Assembly (NCBI GenBank): GCA_030544235.1
Contig: CM060477.1
Span: 27,044,038 to 27,108,037 of the forward strand
Length of the DNA: 64,000 nucleotides
Direction: 5' to 3'
Origin: Lepturacanthus savala
Taxonomy: Eukaryota; Chordata; Actinopteri; Scombriformes; Trichiuridae
Positions 31,301 through 43,040 of the stretch are shown in pieces. The notes below the pieces were generated by a model. It had not been told where the DNA came from. It did not search any database and worked only from the letters and a program-made list of their open reading frames with translations. Numbering within the stretch: position 1 is the stretch's first letter; each line of letters begins with the position of its first letter. The position numbers and the translations under genes were made by a program.

Positions 31301-32829
31301 TTCTTTCCTTTCATGACACATTTTGTTCATCCATGTAATGCTGTTTTGCCAGAGAGACCATTAGGGTTCTGCATCAGAGAAAAAAGATGGCCACTTCCCT
31401 CTCTGAGAAGCCTTTCCAAGACCACACACACTGCATTTATAGTCAAGTCCCTTGGAGTAGTCTTGCCTAATTTCAGGCTATTCATCTATATAGCTTGCAT
31501 TCATTGGTAAGTGCTGTTCCTTAATGAACTTTTACAGGACTGTTGCCTAATTTAAGTAGTTGAGAACCTGTTTTGCAGGTTCATAATGTTTTGCTGTCAT
31601 TATTTTTCAAATCTATTTAGAATTTAGATGATCTAATATTTTTAAAGATTATCTATTATTTATTGCCAAATATATAAAGAGGTTGTTATGTTTTTATTTT
31701 ACAAGTTTGTGACATTTTTGTAACTATAGCCTATTTATTCATTTTACAAACCAACAAAAAGACAGGATTTATATTAATTTGGTTAAATTGAGAGTGTGTA
31801 GAAGTATCAAATTATATTTCAATTGTAATTTAGATTCATAATGAAAGCTTTAAACTTAAAAATGTAAAGTTCACACTGATATTAATTATTGTTTCTTGCA
31901 CTTTTGAACTTTGCTAAATTGTTTATCTGTGTACTTGTGTTTCACATTTTACAGCCTGTGGCATGTATATGAATATGTAAATTGCTGATCGATGGTGTGT
32001 ATATAAGCTATTATTTCACATTAAAATGCATGTTTTCTATAATATTCCTGTATTTTGTTCACAATTCACCTTTTAAAGATGCAGCTGCATTTATCAATGT
32101 TATCTTATTTCTGTAAGATATGTATACTAGCATACATGTTGTTTTAAAAGTGAAGTTCTGCCAGAATGTCTCTGTACCTCAGAATGAGAACAATTATACT
32201 GTGAAATTATGAAGCAGGAGCACAACCATGAAAATATATAACCATATTTGTTAGGATGGAATTTAATTTACATATGTGAATGGCCACTGACGATATTACT
32301 AACTGATGATACTACTAACAATAGCAGCGATTTTCATACCTATTATAACTATTATCAAAATCAACAATAATAATAATGATAATAATATAAATTATACAAT
32401 AATGATGCTGATGATAATGACAATAATACTAATGATGGGGATAGTAATAATAAATCACTATAATTATAAATATATCATTATAGTCTGAATTAGAGGTTAA
32501 TAAAAGGTTTATTTTTGCAACATTTATCCTACATAGGAGAGAAAATGGTAGCACATCCCATCTTACTAAGTAATTTTTAAGCACCCTCAAGTATTTTTTA
32601 AGTTTCCCTCATACAATGCAGTATTTGGAATGTGAGGATGATCCTTAAATATCTACATTTCTGTCCAATCCAAGTAATAGCTACTGTGATTGATTGACAG
32701 CAGTGTAACAGTCACTGTGACTGTGTATGACTGTGACAGCAGTGTATTAATTAACGTGATTTCTACAGAATCAGTGTGATTACTGTGTTGTTAGACCTAA
32801 TGCACAGTACAATGCTGTGAAATCTATTC
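31301..32829. other. AT-rich intergenic DNA
   Basis: A low-complexity AATAATGATAATA stretch lies at about 32360-32480. No gene is supported. Confidence 0.55.
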
Positions 32830-33225
32830 TCAGTAATTAACCATGCAGAAACACAGCAAACGCTTTGCTTTCCAACACGCTCAGCGTCAGCGCTGCATCG
32901 CTCCACCTGCTCCCCAACGCAAGCACTTTCAGCGCTAAATAAAAATTGATATATTAGGAGTGGCAGCGTGTGCAGCTCCGTCAGCGGCAGTGTACACACA
33001 CATCGGACAATCTCCCAGCCTGCAGGAGTTTTACACTTTTGATTTACATTTATCGATTACCCTGATATAAGCCATTAATCACGCAGGGAAGGCTGACCTT
33101 TTTCCCCTCGGAACAACCTGGAGCCAGCTCTTCATTTCCTTAGACTGAGCAGGACGGCGATACTGTTACGCTAACAGGCTGCTCTCTGACACACACACAC
33201 ACAGATACCCGACGTGACAAAATGG
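32830..33225. other. Balanced repeat-free island, candidate conserved non-coding element
   Basis: The run AACACGCTCAGCGTCAGCGC through the GATTACCCTGATATAAGCC and CCATTAATCACGCAGGG motifs is CG-containing, repeat-free and unlike its AT-rich flanks. Short frames overlap on the minus strand without domain support. Regulatory role is inference. Confidence 0.3.
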
Positions 33226-34003
33226 CAGCCGGCAGGCTCATTTCACAGAGCTGAATATCGACTTGACACCAGGAATTGTTTGCTCAAAACACAACTAATG
33301 ACTTTATTGACCACCCTGTTATTTGCAGTGTCGGGCAAGTTATTTCAAAACTATATTGTGTTATTTATTACTTGTTCCTGTCATTTCAATGAAAGTCAGT
33401 ACATTACAATATTACTGTGTTCAAAATATAAGGCATTACACCACTATTGCATTACTTTAAGTCAGTCTCACCAAAATATCTGGAAATATGGATTTGGTGG
33501 TGTAAATCTAGCTCTATACTTCTGTCATTATTGCTGCTAGTCACAACAGGGATCTGACAAGTTTTCAAAAAGCTGCTGATTCCACTGTTGAAAGCAGCAG
33601 CATGTGTCAACAAGTCTCCTAACCTCTTGATGCTGAAGAACCTAAGTAAATGCTAAATTACTGCTGCTATTTCAGGAAGTGGACACTTCTTTAGGTGGAC
33701 ATCACAAAGTGCACTTGACTATGATGTTCTTCAGATCCTGATGTTTCACTAACATAAAGTAATGAGTGCGTGTCCATCTGGAGAATGCGATATCCAACCT
33801 TTTTGCAGGTTCACTCGTTCTCCACCATAAATTCTCCAAATACAGAAAACCGTGTTATCAAAAACTGATTTTTTGCACAGTTTTTCCTTACATCTTGGTT
33901 CATGTAATGAACAACAAATCACTGGTCTATGATACATCATGTCAATTTATATATATTGGGTTTGGCTGCAAAATGTCTGCCATATATCATACCTAACTAT
34001 TAG
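33226..34003. other. Unique intergenic DNA
   Basis: No gene or repeat recognised; open frames are short and AT-driven. Confidence 0.5.
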
Positions 34004-34306
34004 GGTGATGTCAAATAAAACAGGCCATTTCAGCCCCTCTGGAAATTAGAGCCAATGACTACAAAGGATTTCAACTTGACTAGTAACAGGTGCTTTGATT
34101 AGTTTATGGTTTCTATGGTGGTTGAGACAATATATAAAGATTTATAGGGCCTAAATAATTATATTTTATCACATAATTTAAAAACAAATGCTCAGAAACA
34201 ATCATTATTAATCATAAATATACATGGAAAAGGCATATTTGGTATTGTGTTATTGTCAGAAGGGATTTACCAAAAAGTGGCCCAATTTACCTGATGTCAT
34301 CCAATA
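34004..34306 (-). repeat. TIR element family E, short copy
   Basis: The left end GGGTGATGTCAAATAAAACA and right end GTGGCCCAATTTACCTGATG are imperfect inverted repeats, and both match the ends of the longer element at 62049-63000. The interior (CAGAAACAATCATTATTAATC, CATATTTGGTATTGTG) matches that element backwards. Confidence 0.6.
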
Positions 34307-35353
34307 CAAAACTTAACCCTCGATTCTTGTCTTAAATTAGACCACGTGACCAAGACACTTTTGACTTGAAATAAGTAAAATTATTTGCCAATAATTCTAC
34401 CCAATATTGGACTGATTCTACTAAAGACAAGCTGTTTCCATTTCGGTTCTTGCAGTGTATGGCTCTTTTCCTGTTGGGCTCTCTCCATCCTCTGTCTGAA
34501 ATCCAGCAGACGTCCAGTGATTTGAGCGTGTTATCCTACTTATTCAATTTGCCCTGCAGTGGAATTTCTCAACATGAGATACATGATTTTTGTTTCTATC
34601 CATGTGTTACCGCTCCCTGTTGGACCGGCTCTGTTTGGAAAAGCTTATTTCTACCACATGACCCTCATGCGTTTGTTTACTGTATCCTTTACAAAAATGC
34701 ACGCTCATCATCTTTGAGTGCTTTCCTCTGTAAAAAAGAACGATTTATTTTTTATATCCATTTTCAACAGTTTTCTCCCCCTCGAGCCCCTTTGCGTTCC
34801 ACCATCTTTTTTTTTGTTTTTCCCAGACAAAGCCCCTTTCATCCTCACTCTGTCTGGTGCCCACCTGTTGGCTCTGCTTTCCATCACCCAGCCTGAAGTC
34901 GGGAGATTTCACCGGTCGGGATGCCCCGCTGCGTCTTTGATCACTCGTGCGACCTGGCGGTGGACCATGTGTTTGCTGAGGGGGTCGCATGTGGCGAAAC
35001 ACCCCCATCCACCACCGCCAGGTCACGCCTGTCTGGCCTTTATGAAATATCCCCACAGTGGAGGGGGGGAACCACATGCACCTACTCTGAAGAACATGCC
35101 ACCGAGAAATGAGACGCCTCCGGTGCGGTGACCTGTTTGTGTGCAGCGACACTTCATACAGCGTGCTGTTGGCCATTCCACTTCCTTTTTACTGGGAGAG
35201 AAAATGACAAATGATGGAGTGTGATACGGGGAGATCTGTGGGACAGCTTGGCAGAAGCAACTCAGCAAAGCCTGGAAGAGATGGATGACACATGGTGGAG
35301 TACAGTACATTTGCTACTCCACAAGCCATTGGCTTTAACAGGCCGTGCAATGT
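34307..35353. other. Intergenic DNA with a MITE end at 34355-34458
   Basis: 34355-34458 ends in GGTTCTTGCAGTGTATGG, a right-end fragment of the CACTGCAAAA-type family. 34450-35310 is more balanced, with overlapping open frames on both strands (the longest 148 and 143 aa). None has a domain and they conflict with each other, so I do not call a gene. CACCGCCAGGTCACGCCTG around 35011 has no match I know. Confidence 0.45.
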
Positions 35354-35377
35354 AAAAAAAAAAAAAAAAAAAAAAAA
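35354..35377. repeat. Poly-A tract
   Basis: About 24 consecutive A bases. No LINE or SINE body could be recognised to its left. Confidence 0.95.
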
Positions 35378-35662
35378 GTCTAATAGTGAAGAAAATCACA
35401 TCACGCATTATTCACCACTTTTATGGCTGCGCTTATTCCCAAATTGTGGGAAAAAAAGCTGCACATCCGTCTGTTTTCCACTTCAAGTCTTCACTTTTTT
35501 CCGAAGCTGTTACATGGCTGAAATGGTCAGATTTATTAAGGCACATCATGCTCAATAGAAAATAAGAGTTCTACTTTAAATTAATTGATTCTTTTATCCT
35601 CCAAAAAAGAGTTTTATACTGCAAAATGCTCATTTAAAACAGCTATTGGTCAAAGAGCTGTA

Positions 35663-36244
35663 CACTGCAAAAGAATAAATCTTACCAGGGGAAAATATCT
35701 TGTAGTTGGTGGAATTATTACAAATTGATTAGAATTATCAATTCCATTGCTGATATAGCTTATTCCATTTTTTTTTTATTATTCATTTTTTTGTCAATTT
35801 TATATTTTTTAAAGAAAATATTAGTCTTGTTTTCTTAAAACAAGAAACAAATTGACTGAAATCAGGAAAAAAAATCTTAGGAAAAACAAACAAGGTATTG
35901 TATTTTTTGCAGAGAACAATCAAATGGTGTGTGTTCCCCACTGGCTGGCGACCATCTGGGGTGTATCCCTGCCTCTCACCGTAACGCGCTGGGATAGGCT
36001 CCAGCAGACCATGTGACCCTAATGAGGAATAAGCAGGTATAGAAAATGACTGACAATCAAATGGGTTAAACAAAAGAGAAGAAATAAAATGATAAATTGA
36101 GGAAAATCAACTAAAAAGACTTGAAATAAGTACTATATGATCTGCCAATGGAATATGGTAATTTGAGTTATATATCAATCAATGTTGGTCTAATTGTACC
36201 AAATACATGACATTTTACCTGATAAAATTAAACTTTTTTGCAGT
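35663..36244 (+). repeat. CACTGCAAAA-type MITE interrupted by a LINE tail
   Basis: The left end CACTGCAAAAGAATAAATC and right end AATTAAACTTTTTTGCAGT bound the copy. It is interrupted at 35928-36052 by a LINE 3' end with its own target duplication. The segment just left of it (35620-35660, GCTCATTTAAAACAGCTATTGG) also precedes the related copies near 37000 and 37140. Confidence 0.65.
35928..36052 (+). mobile_element. Severely 5'-truncated LINE insertion (3' end only)
   Basis: 125 bp beginning TGTGTGTTCCCCACTGGC and ending ATAAGCAGGTATAGAAAATG, a 3' end common in teleost LINEs. It is flanked by the exact 12-bp duplication ACAATCAAATGG (35916-35927 and 36053-36064). The clean duplication shows a real insertion event inside the MITE. 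Confidence 0.85.
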
Positions 36245-37359
36245 CTAGTGGACTATAGATTGCATTAATCATGCAAAAGTGAATAACAATTTGTTACCAT
36301 GGAAAATTGTGAGATGGAACAACCTTGATGATGAAGATGTGTCACATGATTGATAGTGGAATGTTTATTCAAAAGGAAGGTAATTGGAAATTAAGTTAAA
36401 AATAGTTGATTTTGTTAAATTGTGCTTTTGATATTATATCTGGGGTATCTATTTGTTTTGATGAACTCCTTTTAAATAATTATTTTTTCATACACTCATT
36501 CATTGTGGTGGCAGTTATTTTATTTTGCTTAAATTACACCTTAAAGGTGAACACACTGAATAATCAATATGATTCAGTTCTTGTTTCTTCTTACTTTACT
36601 TGCCATATTTTGCAAAATTACGGCTGAGTAGGGACAAAATGAGACGACTGGTCTTAATTTTTTTCTAAAGGCAAGCGGCTAATTAAGGTATCTGCTGGGC
36701 AGCGTTTCTCAAACCATGAGATCCAGAGGGTCACAAGCTTGTTTCTTTGTGTCTCTGGATGGTAGCCATTATTTTTTAATAAGGGTGGGTCTCAGGGTGA
36801 CATTACCATTATTAATTTTAGGACCAACACTGACAATGTGACAGTTTTTATAACTAAAAGACAATGTTCAAAGGGAGATAATCAGCCCCAGAACACACAG
36901 GGGAAATGTGACTGGAACAATATAGTAGTATTCCTGCACTATTAGTCGAGTCAGGTTTTATTTATTAAGCTCATTTAAAACGACAGCATTTGGCCAAAGT
37001 GCTGTACAGTGCAAAAAACAAATTAAATCTAAACAGGTGAAAATGTCTTGATTGAAGCAATATAGTAGTTTCCCTGCACTTAGTCGAGTCAAGCTTTATT
37101 TATAAAGCTCATTTTAAACAACAGCAATTGGCCAAAGAGCTGCACACTGCAATCCAAGATTCTTCCTTTTCCAATTTTCTTGCCTGTGAGGAAGTGTGCA
37201 GCAGCATTCTGAAAAAACTGTAAGACAATTTACTTAAAAACATATTAAAAACAAAAAAAACTACCAGGTAAGTAGCCTAGCTTAGCTATTTATATGTAAG
37301 GCAATACTTAGGCGCTGCTATAATAACTTCCATCGTTAGAGCTCGTTAACGATGTTGAA
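36245..37359. other. Intergenic DNA with a tandem duplicated segment
   Basis: AACAATATAGTAGTATTCC ... GTCGAGTCAGGTTTTATTTA at 36916-37010 is repeated as a second block at 37055-37145, about 142 bp apart. Both blocks are followed by ACAGTGCAAA or ACACTGCAA and so represent a repeat that usually sits before the CACTGCAAAA MITE. Otherwise nothing is recognised. Confidence 0.55.
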
Positions 37360-37632
37360 AAATTATGACCCCCCCCATCCCGTTTCTCAAAGTGGTTTCA
37401 TCCAGGTGCTGTTTTCCAGTGAGTGGAGCCAATGGGCTAACTGTAAGCTAGCTACCTAGAAGAAACCAACCAAATTAATATGTAGAAGCCAGTAAGTCAT
37501 TTATCACACCACTTGTTCAAAATATGTCAGTCTCTTTTTTACCAGTCTGCTGGTTTAGATCAGACCTAATGATCGTTAATGTGCTGTAATGATGGAAGCT
37601 GCTGTAGTGGCAGCAACCAGGGGGAGGGAGGA
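37360..37632 (+). repeat. Dispersed repeat family C, copy 2
   Basis: Matches 13622-13895 over its whole length in the same orientation (GCCAATGGGCTAACTG, GAAGCCAGTAAGTCATTTATC, GATCAGACCTAATGATCG). Confidence 0.7.
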
Positions 37633-39036
37633 TGACGGGAATGTTTTTTTTCCCCCATTTATCTAAGCTTCTAACTTCAAAGAAATTCACAAAATACAAT
37701 GTCGCTGGAGGCCAAATTTTAAAGCAGAATTTCCTAGAGAAAAGACGTATAGATACATAGAGAAGTAATTCCTCTCAATCATTAGAAGTGTGTAGCAATA
37801 GTATCTACAGAGGAACCTGCCCGCACACTGCCTGCAGGCAAATTGACAAATCCTTTATATATGTAGTGTATAACATTGTTTTTATTCTAGCAGATAGACA
37901 GAAGGGACAAGACAGTCAAAAGAAAACACAACATGTATTAGGTGTGTTCTAGGTAACTTTTATGATTTAAACAAATCAGTTTGACAGGTATGAACAGCAT
38001 TAAATGAATGAATTACCACCTACTGTATATATTCATCCTGCAGTTTTCCCAGGCAGCATAAAAACTTTCATCTTTTTTTCCAACTCATTGTCTGCAGTTA
38101 CGACACTCCGCCTAATAACCTCAGGAATATTCTGTTAACTCTGTATTATAATATGTGTACACAACATTACTTTGAAGAAATACTGTGGAATTTAGGAAAA
38201 GTGGCTGCTCAGAAAAAAAAGCAATTAAAATGCACTCATTAGAAGTCAGAATTTAAATAATGATGAAACTAAACCAAAGCACTATTCATAATTCATCACA
38301 TATTGGAATGATTTTATTAAGGTGGCATATCAAAGCTTTAGCTAAAACACCTTCCAAAGACTGTGAAGCATCAACTCCACACTCCACACATCATATGTGT
38401 TGTGTTTTGAAAAAACTTGTATTGTTATATAAGGAAAAAAGATGAGAAGAGGAGCAGCAGTTGGTCTCAGGATTTCTTTGCAAAAGCCCGACAATGACAT
38501 TTATTCCATCTCACACTGGTAGGATGCTGCGATCAAATGTGCCAAACTGTTGCTTTTCCCCCCTGTGAGACTTTGAAATGTGCCACGACTTCAGTGGGAG
38601 GTGACGGTGATTATTGGCCGCAGCCAACCTACATACTCTCAACAAATCTGGGTCTGTAAAAAGAAAAGTTCAGCACAGTGCCGGGAGACTTTGTGTCTGA
38701 GGAAAGTAGATTATGTTAAAGGAGGACACTTCAAAGAACTTACCAGTGCACTGTGAGTAATTATGGGTAATTCATTTCATCAAGTGATGAATGGGATAAT
38801 CTGTTCTTCTGAGATGTTGAGGGATGATTAAGTAACTTTTTTTTCCACCGCCAGAATGAAGAGAAACTTAAAAAAAAAAAAAAAAATGAATAAGCAGTGT
38901 TACGTGAAGATGGAGGGATCTGTGTAATTGCTGGTGCGGCTGTGTCCTGGTGGCGAAACCTCCTCGTACCGCCAGGTTAGAGATCAAAGGAGTAGTGTAG
39001 CTCAGCAGTTCCTCTCCCATCAGCCATTGGGAGGGA

Positions 39037-39039
<3 letters not shown>
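37633..39039. other. Intergenic DNA
   Basis: Mostly unique. A poly-A tract lies at about 38869-38886. The stretch 38500-39000 is moderately balanced, but no gene is supported. Confidence 0.5.

Positions 39040-39068
<29 letters not shown>
39040..39068. repeat. (GT)n microsatellite
   Basis: 29 bp of GT dinucleotides. Confidence 0.95.
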
Positions 39069-39070
<2 letters not shown>

Positions 39071-41897
39071 CGGACAGCTCGAGACTTGCTCTGTCGGATC
39101 TCCTGTGATGAATTATTCAGCCGCTACCGATGTGGTGACAAAACGCACGGTGTCAGAAAACCAGACACGACTTCATCAGCAAAATGCTCTGGCTCCTTCT
39201 CATGCCCCTCCTCCTCCTCCTCCTCCACCTTCCATTCCTTCTCCACCAGCTCTCAGTAATTTCATTTTCACCTCCACTCAGGACTGAGAGTGCTGGTTCT
39301 GAGGCACCGGGCGGACGGCGAAGGCCAACCAGGCTTGGTGTCCCTTTGTCCTTGCTGGCTGTGGAGCCTCAGACCATCCATCTTTGTCAGAGGCTAGCAT
39401 CTCAGGAACCCCCCCGCCCCCTTTCACTCTGGAGGTCCTGTCTCATAGGCTCGTCAGTGCTAAATGGAGCCTTTACACAGTATTGACTGGCCCCCACAAG
39501 TCTCTCCACTGGCCATGCTGCTGGGTAGAGTGGGAAGCAGCCTATCATGTTTTTTACCCGCCCTCTTTCCTTCCTTCCGAACAGAAGAGATGATTACAAA
39601 CCAGGGCTGGTGGGGGTTTGTATGATGAAAATGAAAAGGGGTGCTCTGTCTCGCAACACAGCACCAAGGGGTGAAGCATTGTTTGCGTTCATTCGCTGTC
39701 ACCTTGTGTGTCTCCGAGTCAATTATCAAGGCATCGAACCGGCGTGACTACGTCTGTCCACACCTCGATATTTCTCAGAGAGCGGCACAATGCTGTTGGC
39801 AAACCGATCCATAGCCGGCAAGGACGAAAGACTTACAATGGCATTTAAGCAATAGTGGAAGGACTTACCCTACCTTATTGTTTTTAAATTGCAACGTCAA
39901 AGGCAAAGAGAACCAGGCCTTTGTCTAGAACAGCTCTCATTTCATTTGGTGAATAAGAACCTCAAAATGTACTATTAGTTTAGAGGTTGTCTTGAATAAT
40001 CAACAAAAATCTTTTGAACCTCCAGGAAACATTTGTCGCAGCAAACCCGAATACCACAATGTATTCTAGACTAAAAGAGATCCATATGCAGAAATCTGCA
40101 TGTCATTGTCATACTGCAACGCTATGCAATAGAGGGCTAACACACAAACAGACCCACTCATTCCGCTGTGGTCTGGCCTCCTCTGTAGTGTTACTCTCTG
40201 AGGGGCAGGGCATTTCTGACAGAGCTAGGCCAATCACAACAGAGTGAGTGTGTGAGAAGGCAGACTGCATTGCTGCTACAGGTCTGATTAGTTGCTTTTG
40301 CACCATAAAGCAAGCAACATAAAATTTAAAAATCAAACTAAATTAGCTAAATAAAACCCCTTTAAGGGTTTAAATGCAACAGTAATACTTGGTTGATGCC
40401 AGCACAGGCACCTATTTCGTATCCAGCACCCACTTCCTGTAAATAGAAAATGCACTTCTCCTCAGATTTGTGTCATGGTGTGGTGCAAGCATGGTGCAGC
40501 ACATTTACCAGCCCAATGGTTTGTTGAGGACAGATTTAGTTCCTTCTGTACTGTTTATAATACTTTTTTTTGCTGCTTAAATATGGTTAAGTCACAACTT
40601 TACAGTAAAACCATATGGTATCCAGATTCATCCATTATATTCATAACATATTGTTAATAAAATTAAATACTCAGATGTAATATTTCTGGTGTTAAGCCTC
40701 ACAAAAATAATATTCAAAATGTGTAAATGAACTGAAAGAAACTATAAACTGTTGGAACAGCACAAGTCCAAAAAGTACTTATTGTACACATCTCTTATAT
40801 CTCTCTTACAGCTTATTTCCTATTATGACATATAGCACTGTACTGTTGGCTGTATGAAACAAGAGCTACTTGTTAGACAAAGAAAAGGCAAAAATCAACA
40901 AATTGGTAGCATTTGATTGACTGGCCATAGCAACGTCCTTGGGGAATTAACTTTGAGGCTCTCCTGATCACATGGAGAGTTCAATCAGAGAAACTGGTTG
41001 ATAATCATGGAATTCTAGAGCAGTCTAAGTGGATACAGATCCATTATTTTCATGTGTGATTACGCACCAACCTGGAAATGCCATTATATGGTTAAATTAT
41101 CATATAAATGTTACCTGCTGTAACCATTAGGCTACTAATGGTTGATGATCATGAGAAAGAGATTATTGTCATGGCAAATCAAGAAGTCAAATTGGTTAAT
41201 TGTTTCAGGTCTTTTTCTCTGCTGTGGGAAAAATTGAGCCCATCTAGATAAAAAAAGGCTTTTTTTTATTTCAGAGGCACAAAATTAGACTGTGTCCCTT
41301 CATTCGAAATAATGTATACTTCATAAATCAATAAATATAATGAAACCTCTCATTGTTGGCAGTGTTGTTCTAAATATTCCTATACAGGTGCAAGATCAAC
41401 CTGTTTCATCCAAAACACACGTGAAAACAGAGGAAATAAAGTTATATTCAATTTATCTAAAAAAACAGCAAAATAACAGTAAACAGTATCTCTTACATAT
41501 TATATATGTATGTATGTATATGTGTATGTAGATATATTTAAGATTAATTTCTTGACCTTGGGAACAGATTTTATTTATTTTTTTTAATTTTTAGATGTGC
41601 TTGTTTTTTTCAGAAGTTATGTCTTGATATGATATATTATTCATTTTAGTATTAGATTTTTGTTAAACGTTTTGCTAAAATTGAATTAGGCACTTTTCCA
41701 AATATTTTTTGCCACCATCCCTCTTGGATCTGATATTAATGTATGCCTACAAATCATTTCCTAGAATCAGCAATGATTAAGTGCACCAACGATTTTATAT
41801 TACCATATTACTTTATTATTATTTATTTATCACATCTATACTTTCATAGTTTACTGTTGTGCCTCCCAGGTGTGAACAACAACAGAGCTCATCAACA

Positions 41898-41905
<8 letters not shown>
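39069..41905. other. Intergenic DNA
   Basis: 39170-39490 is rich in CTC and CCT runs and gives Pro- and Leu-rich open frames without domain support. From 39800 it is AT-rich. No feature assigned. Confidence 0.5.
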
Positions 41906-41959
<54 letters not shown>

Positions 41960-41960
41960 A
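41906..41960. repeat. (TA)n(TG)n microsatellite
   Basis: About 40 bp of TA followed by about 14 bp of TG. Confidence 0.95.
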
Positions 41961-42427
41961 TTATTAAATGAAATTTTAAATTAAGCCTCTAAACACACAT
42001 AATTAACATGTTAGACAACATATGATGGGAAGCTGTTGTGTGTCTATGTTATGATAGGTCATTGGTTTATTTCAATTACAATAAAACAATCCCGATGAAG
42101 GTCAGTCTAGAATTGAATTAGTTTCCTCCCCTGTCCTTTCTCATGTCATATTAAGGTCTCTGAGATCAGTGTTGTACATCGTCTTTGTACTGACACCACA
42201 GCAGACACTAAATCATCAAACATAAAACTGGCTCTTAAAATTATGGAAATATAAATATATATTTGAATTATTTATTTATTTATTTTTTAAATAAAACTAA
42301 TTATATCTCCTTAGATTTACATGACCAACCAACTTCCAGGTTAATGGATCTAGATCTTCCAAATAAGACAAAATGCAATATTTAGTCAAATAATATTTGA
42401 TAACAATTTGGATTTAACCTATGATTT
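41961..42427. other. AT-rich intergenic DNA
   Basis: No feature assigned. Confidence 0.5.
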
Positions 42428-42652
42428 AGTAGAGCTGCAGCTATTAGTTGACTAATCTATTAGTTGCCAGCTATTACATTAATTTCCAACTATTTTAATA
42501 CTCGATTAATGAATTTGAGTCATTTTTAAGAACAAAATGTCCAAATGTCAAAAAGTGATAGACATTTTACACCATTTTAGAAAACAAACAACTAATCAAT
42601 TATCCATCTGACAGATTACTTGACTATCAAAATACTCATTAGTTGGTTACAT
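42428..42652 (+). repeat. Family A dispersed repeat, rearranged copy
   Basis: AGAGCTGCAGCTATTAGTTG, GAGTCATTTTTAAGAACAAA and ACACCATTTTAGAAAACAAAC match family A. Parts are duplicated or shuffled, so the orientation is mixed. Confidence 0.5.
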
Positions 42653-42689
42653 TTTACAGTGTTTTACCTTTTTGCTCAGTTCCTGTTCG

Positions 42690-43040
42690 GAACAGACAGA
42701 TTGCTTGACCTCCGGTTTTACTACTTGCTAACGGCTCACCCAAATAACTTAACTCCACACTGCACTCCATTGGGTCCTCGCCGACAATACAACCACTGAG
42801 TGTGAAGTGGATCGGGTTCATGCTTGTCGAGGAAATTGAAGGACAGACAGACAGAGTCTCCTTCCATTTTAGTAACCACAGTAGGGCTCGAGAACTGCTC
42901 ATCTGATCCACTTCCCACTTGATACCATGCTCCCTCTGGTCCTCCGCAATACTCCCACCAAGGGTGAAGTCGATCGGATGAACGGCTCTCAAGATATGTG
43001 AAGGACAGATATACGCACACAGACAGATTTCTTGCATTTT
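42690..43040 (-). repeat. Tandem repeat of about 162 bp period (two to three partial units)
   Basis: On the minus strand the phrases CGATCGACTTCACCCTTGG (near 42961-42979) and CGATCCACTTCACACTCAG (near 42797-42815) begin equivalent units about 162 bp apart. Each is preceded by CTGTCTGTCTGTC-like runs, and a further ACAGACAGATTGCTTG piece lies at 42693. The open frame at 42654-43268 only translates this repeat. I recall the same text from repeats in other fish, but the family name is unknown to me. Confidence 0.6.

Noticed and set aside
34450..35310. Several overlapping open frames of 95-148 codons on both strands
   Set aside because: They conflict with each other, lack domains, and come from a locally balanced, stop-poor stretch.
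39160..39600. Proline/leucine-rich frames as a coding exon
   Set aside because: CTC/CCT simple-sequence runs explain the composition, and the frames overlap without splice sites I could support.
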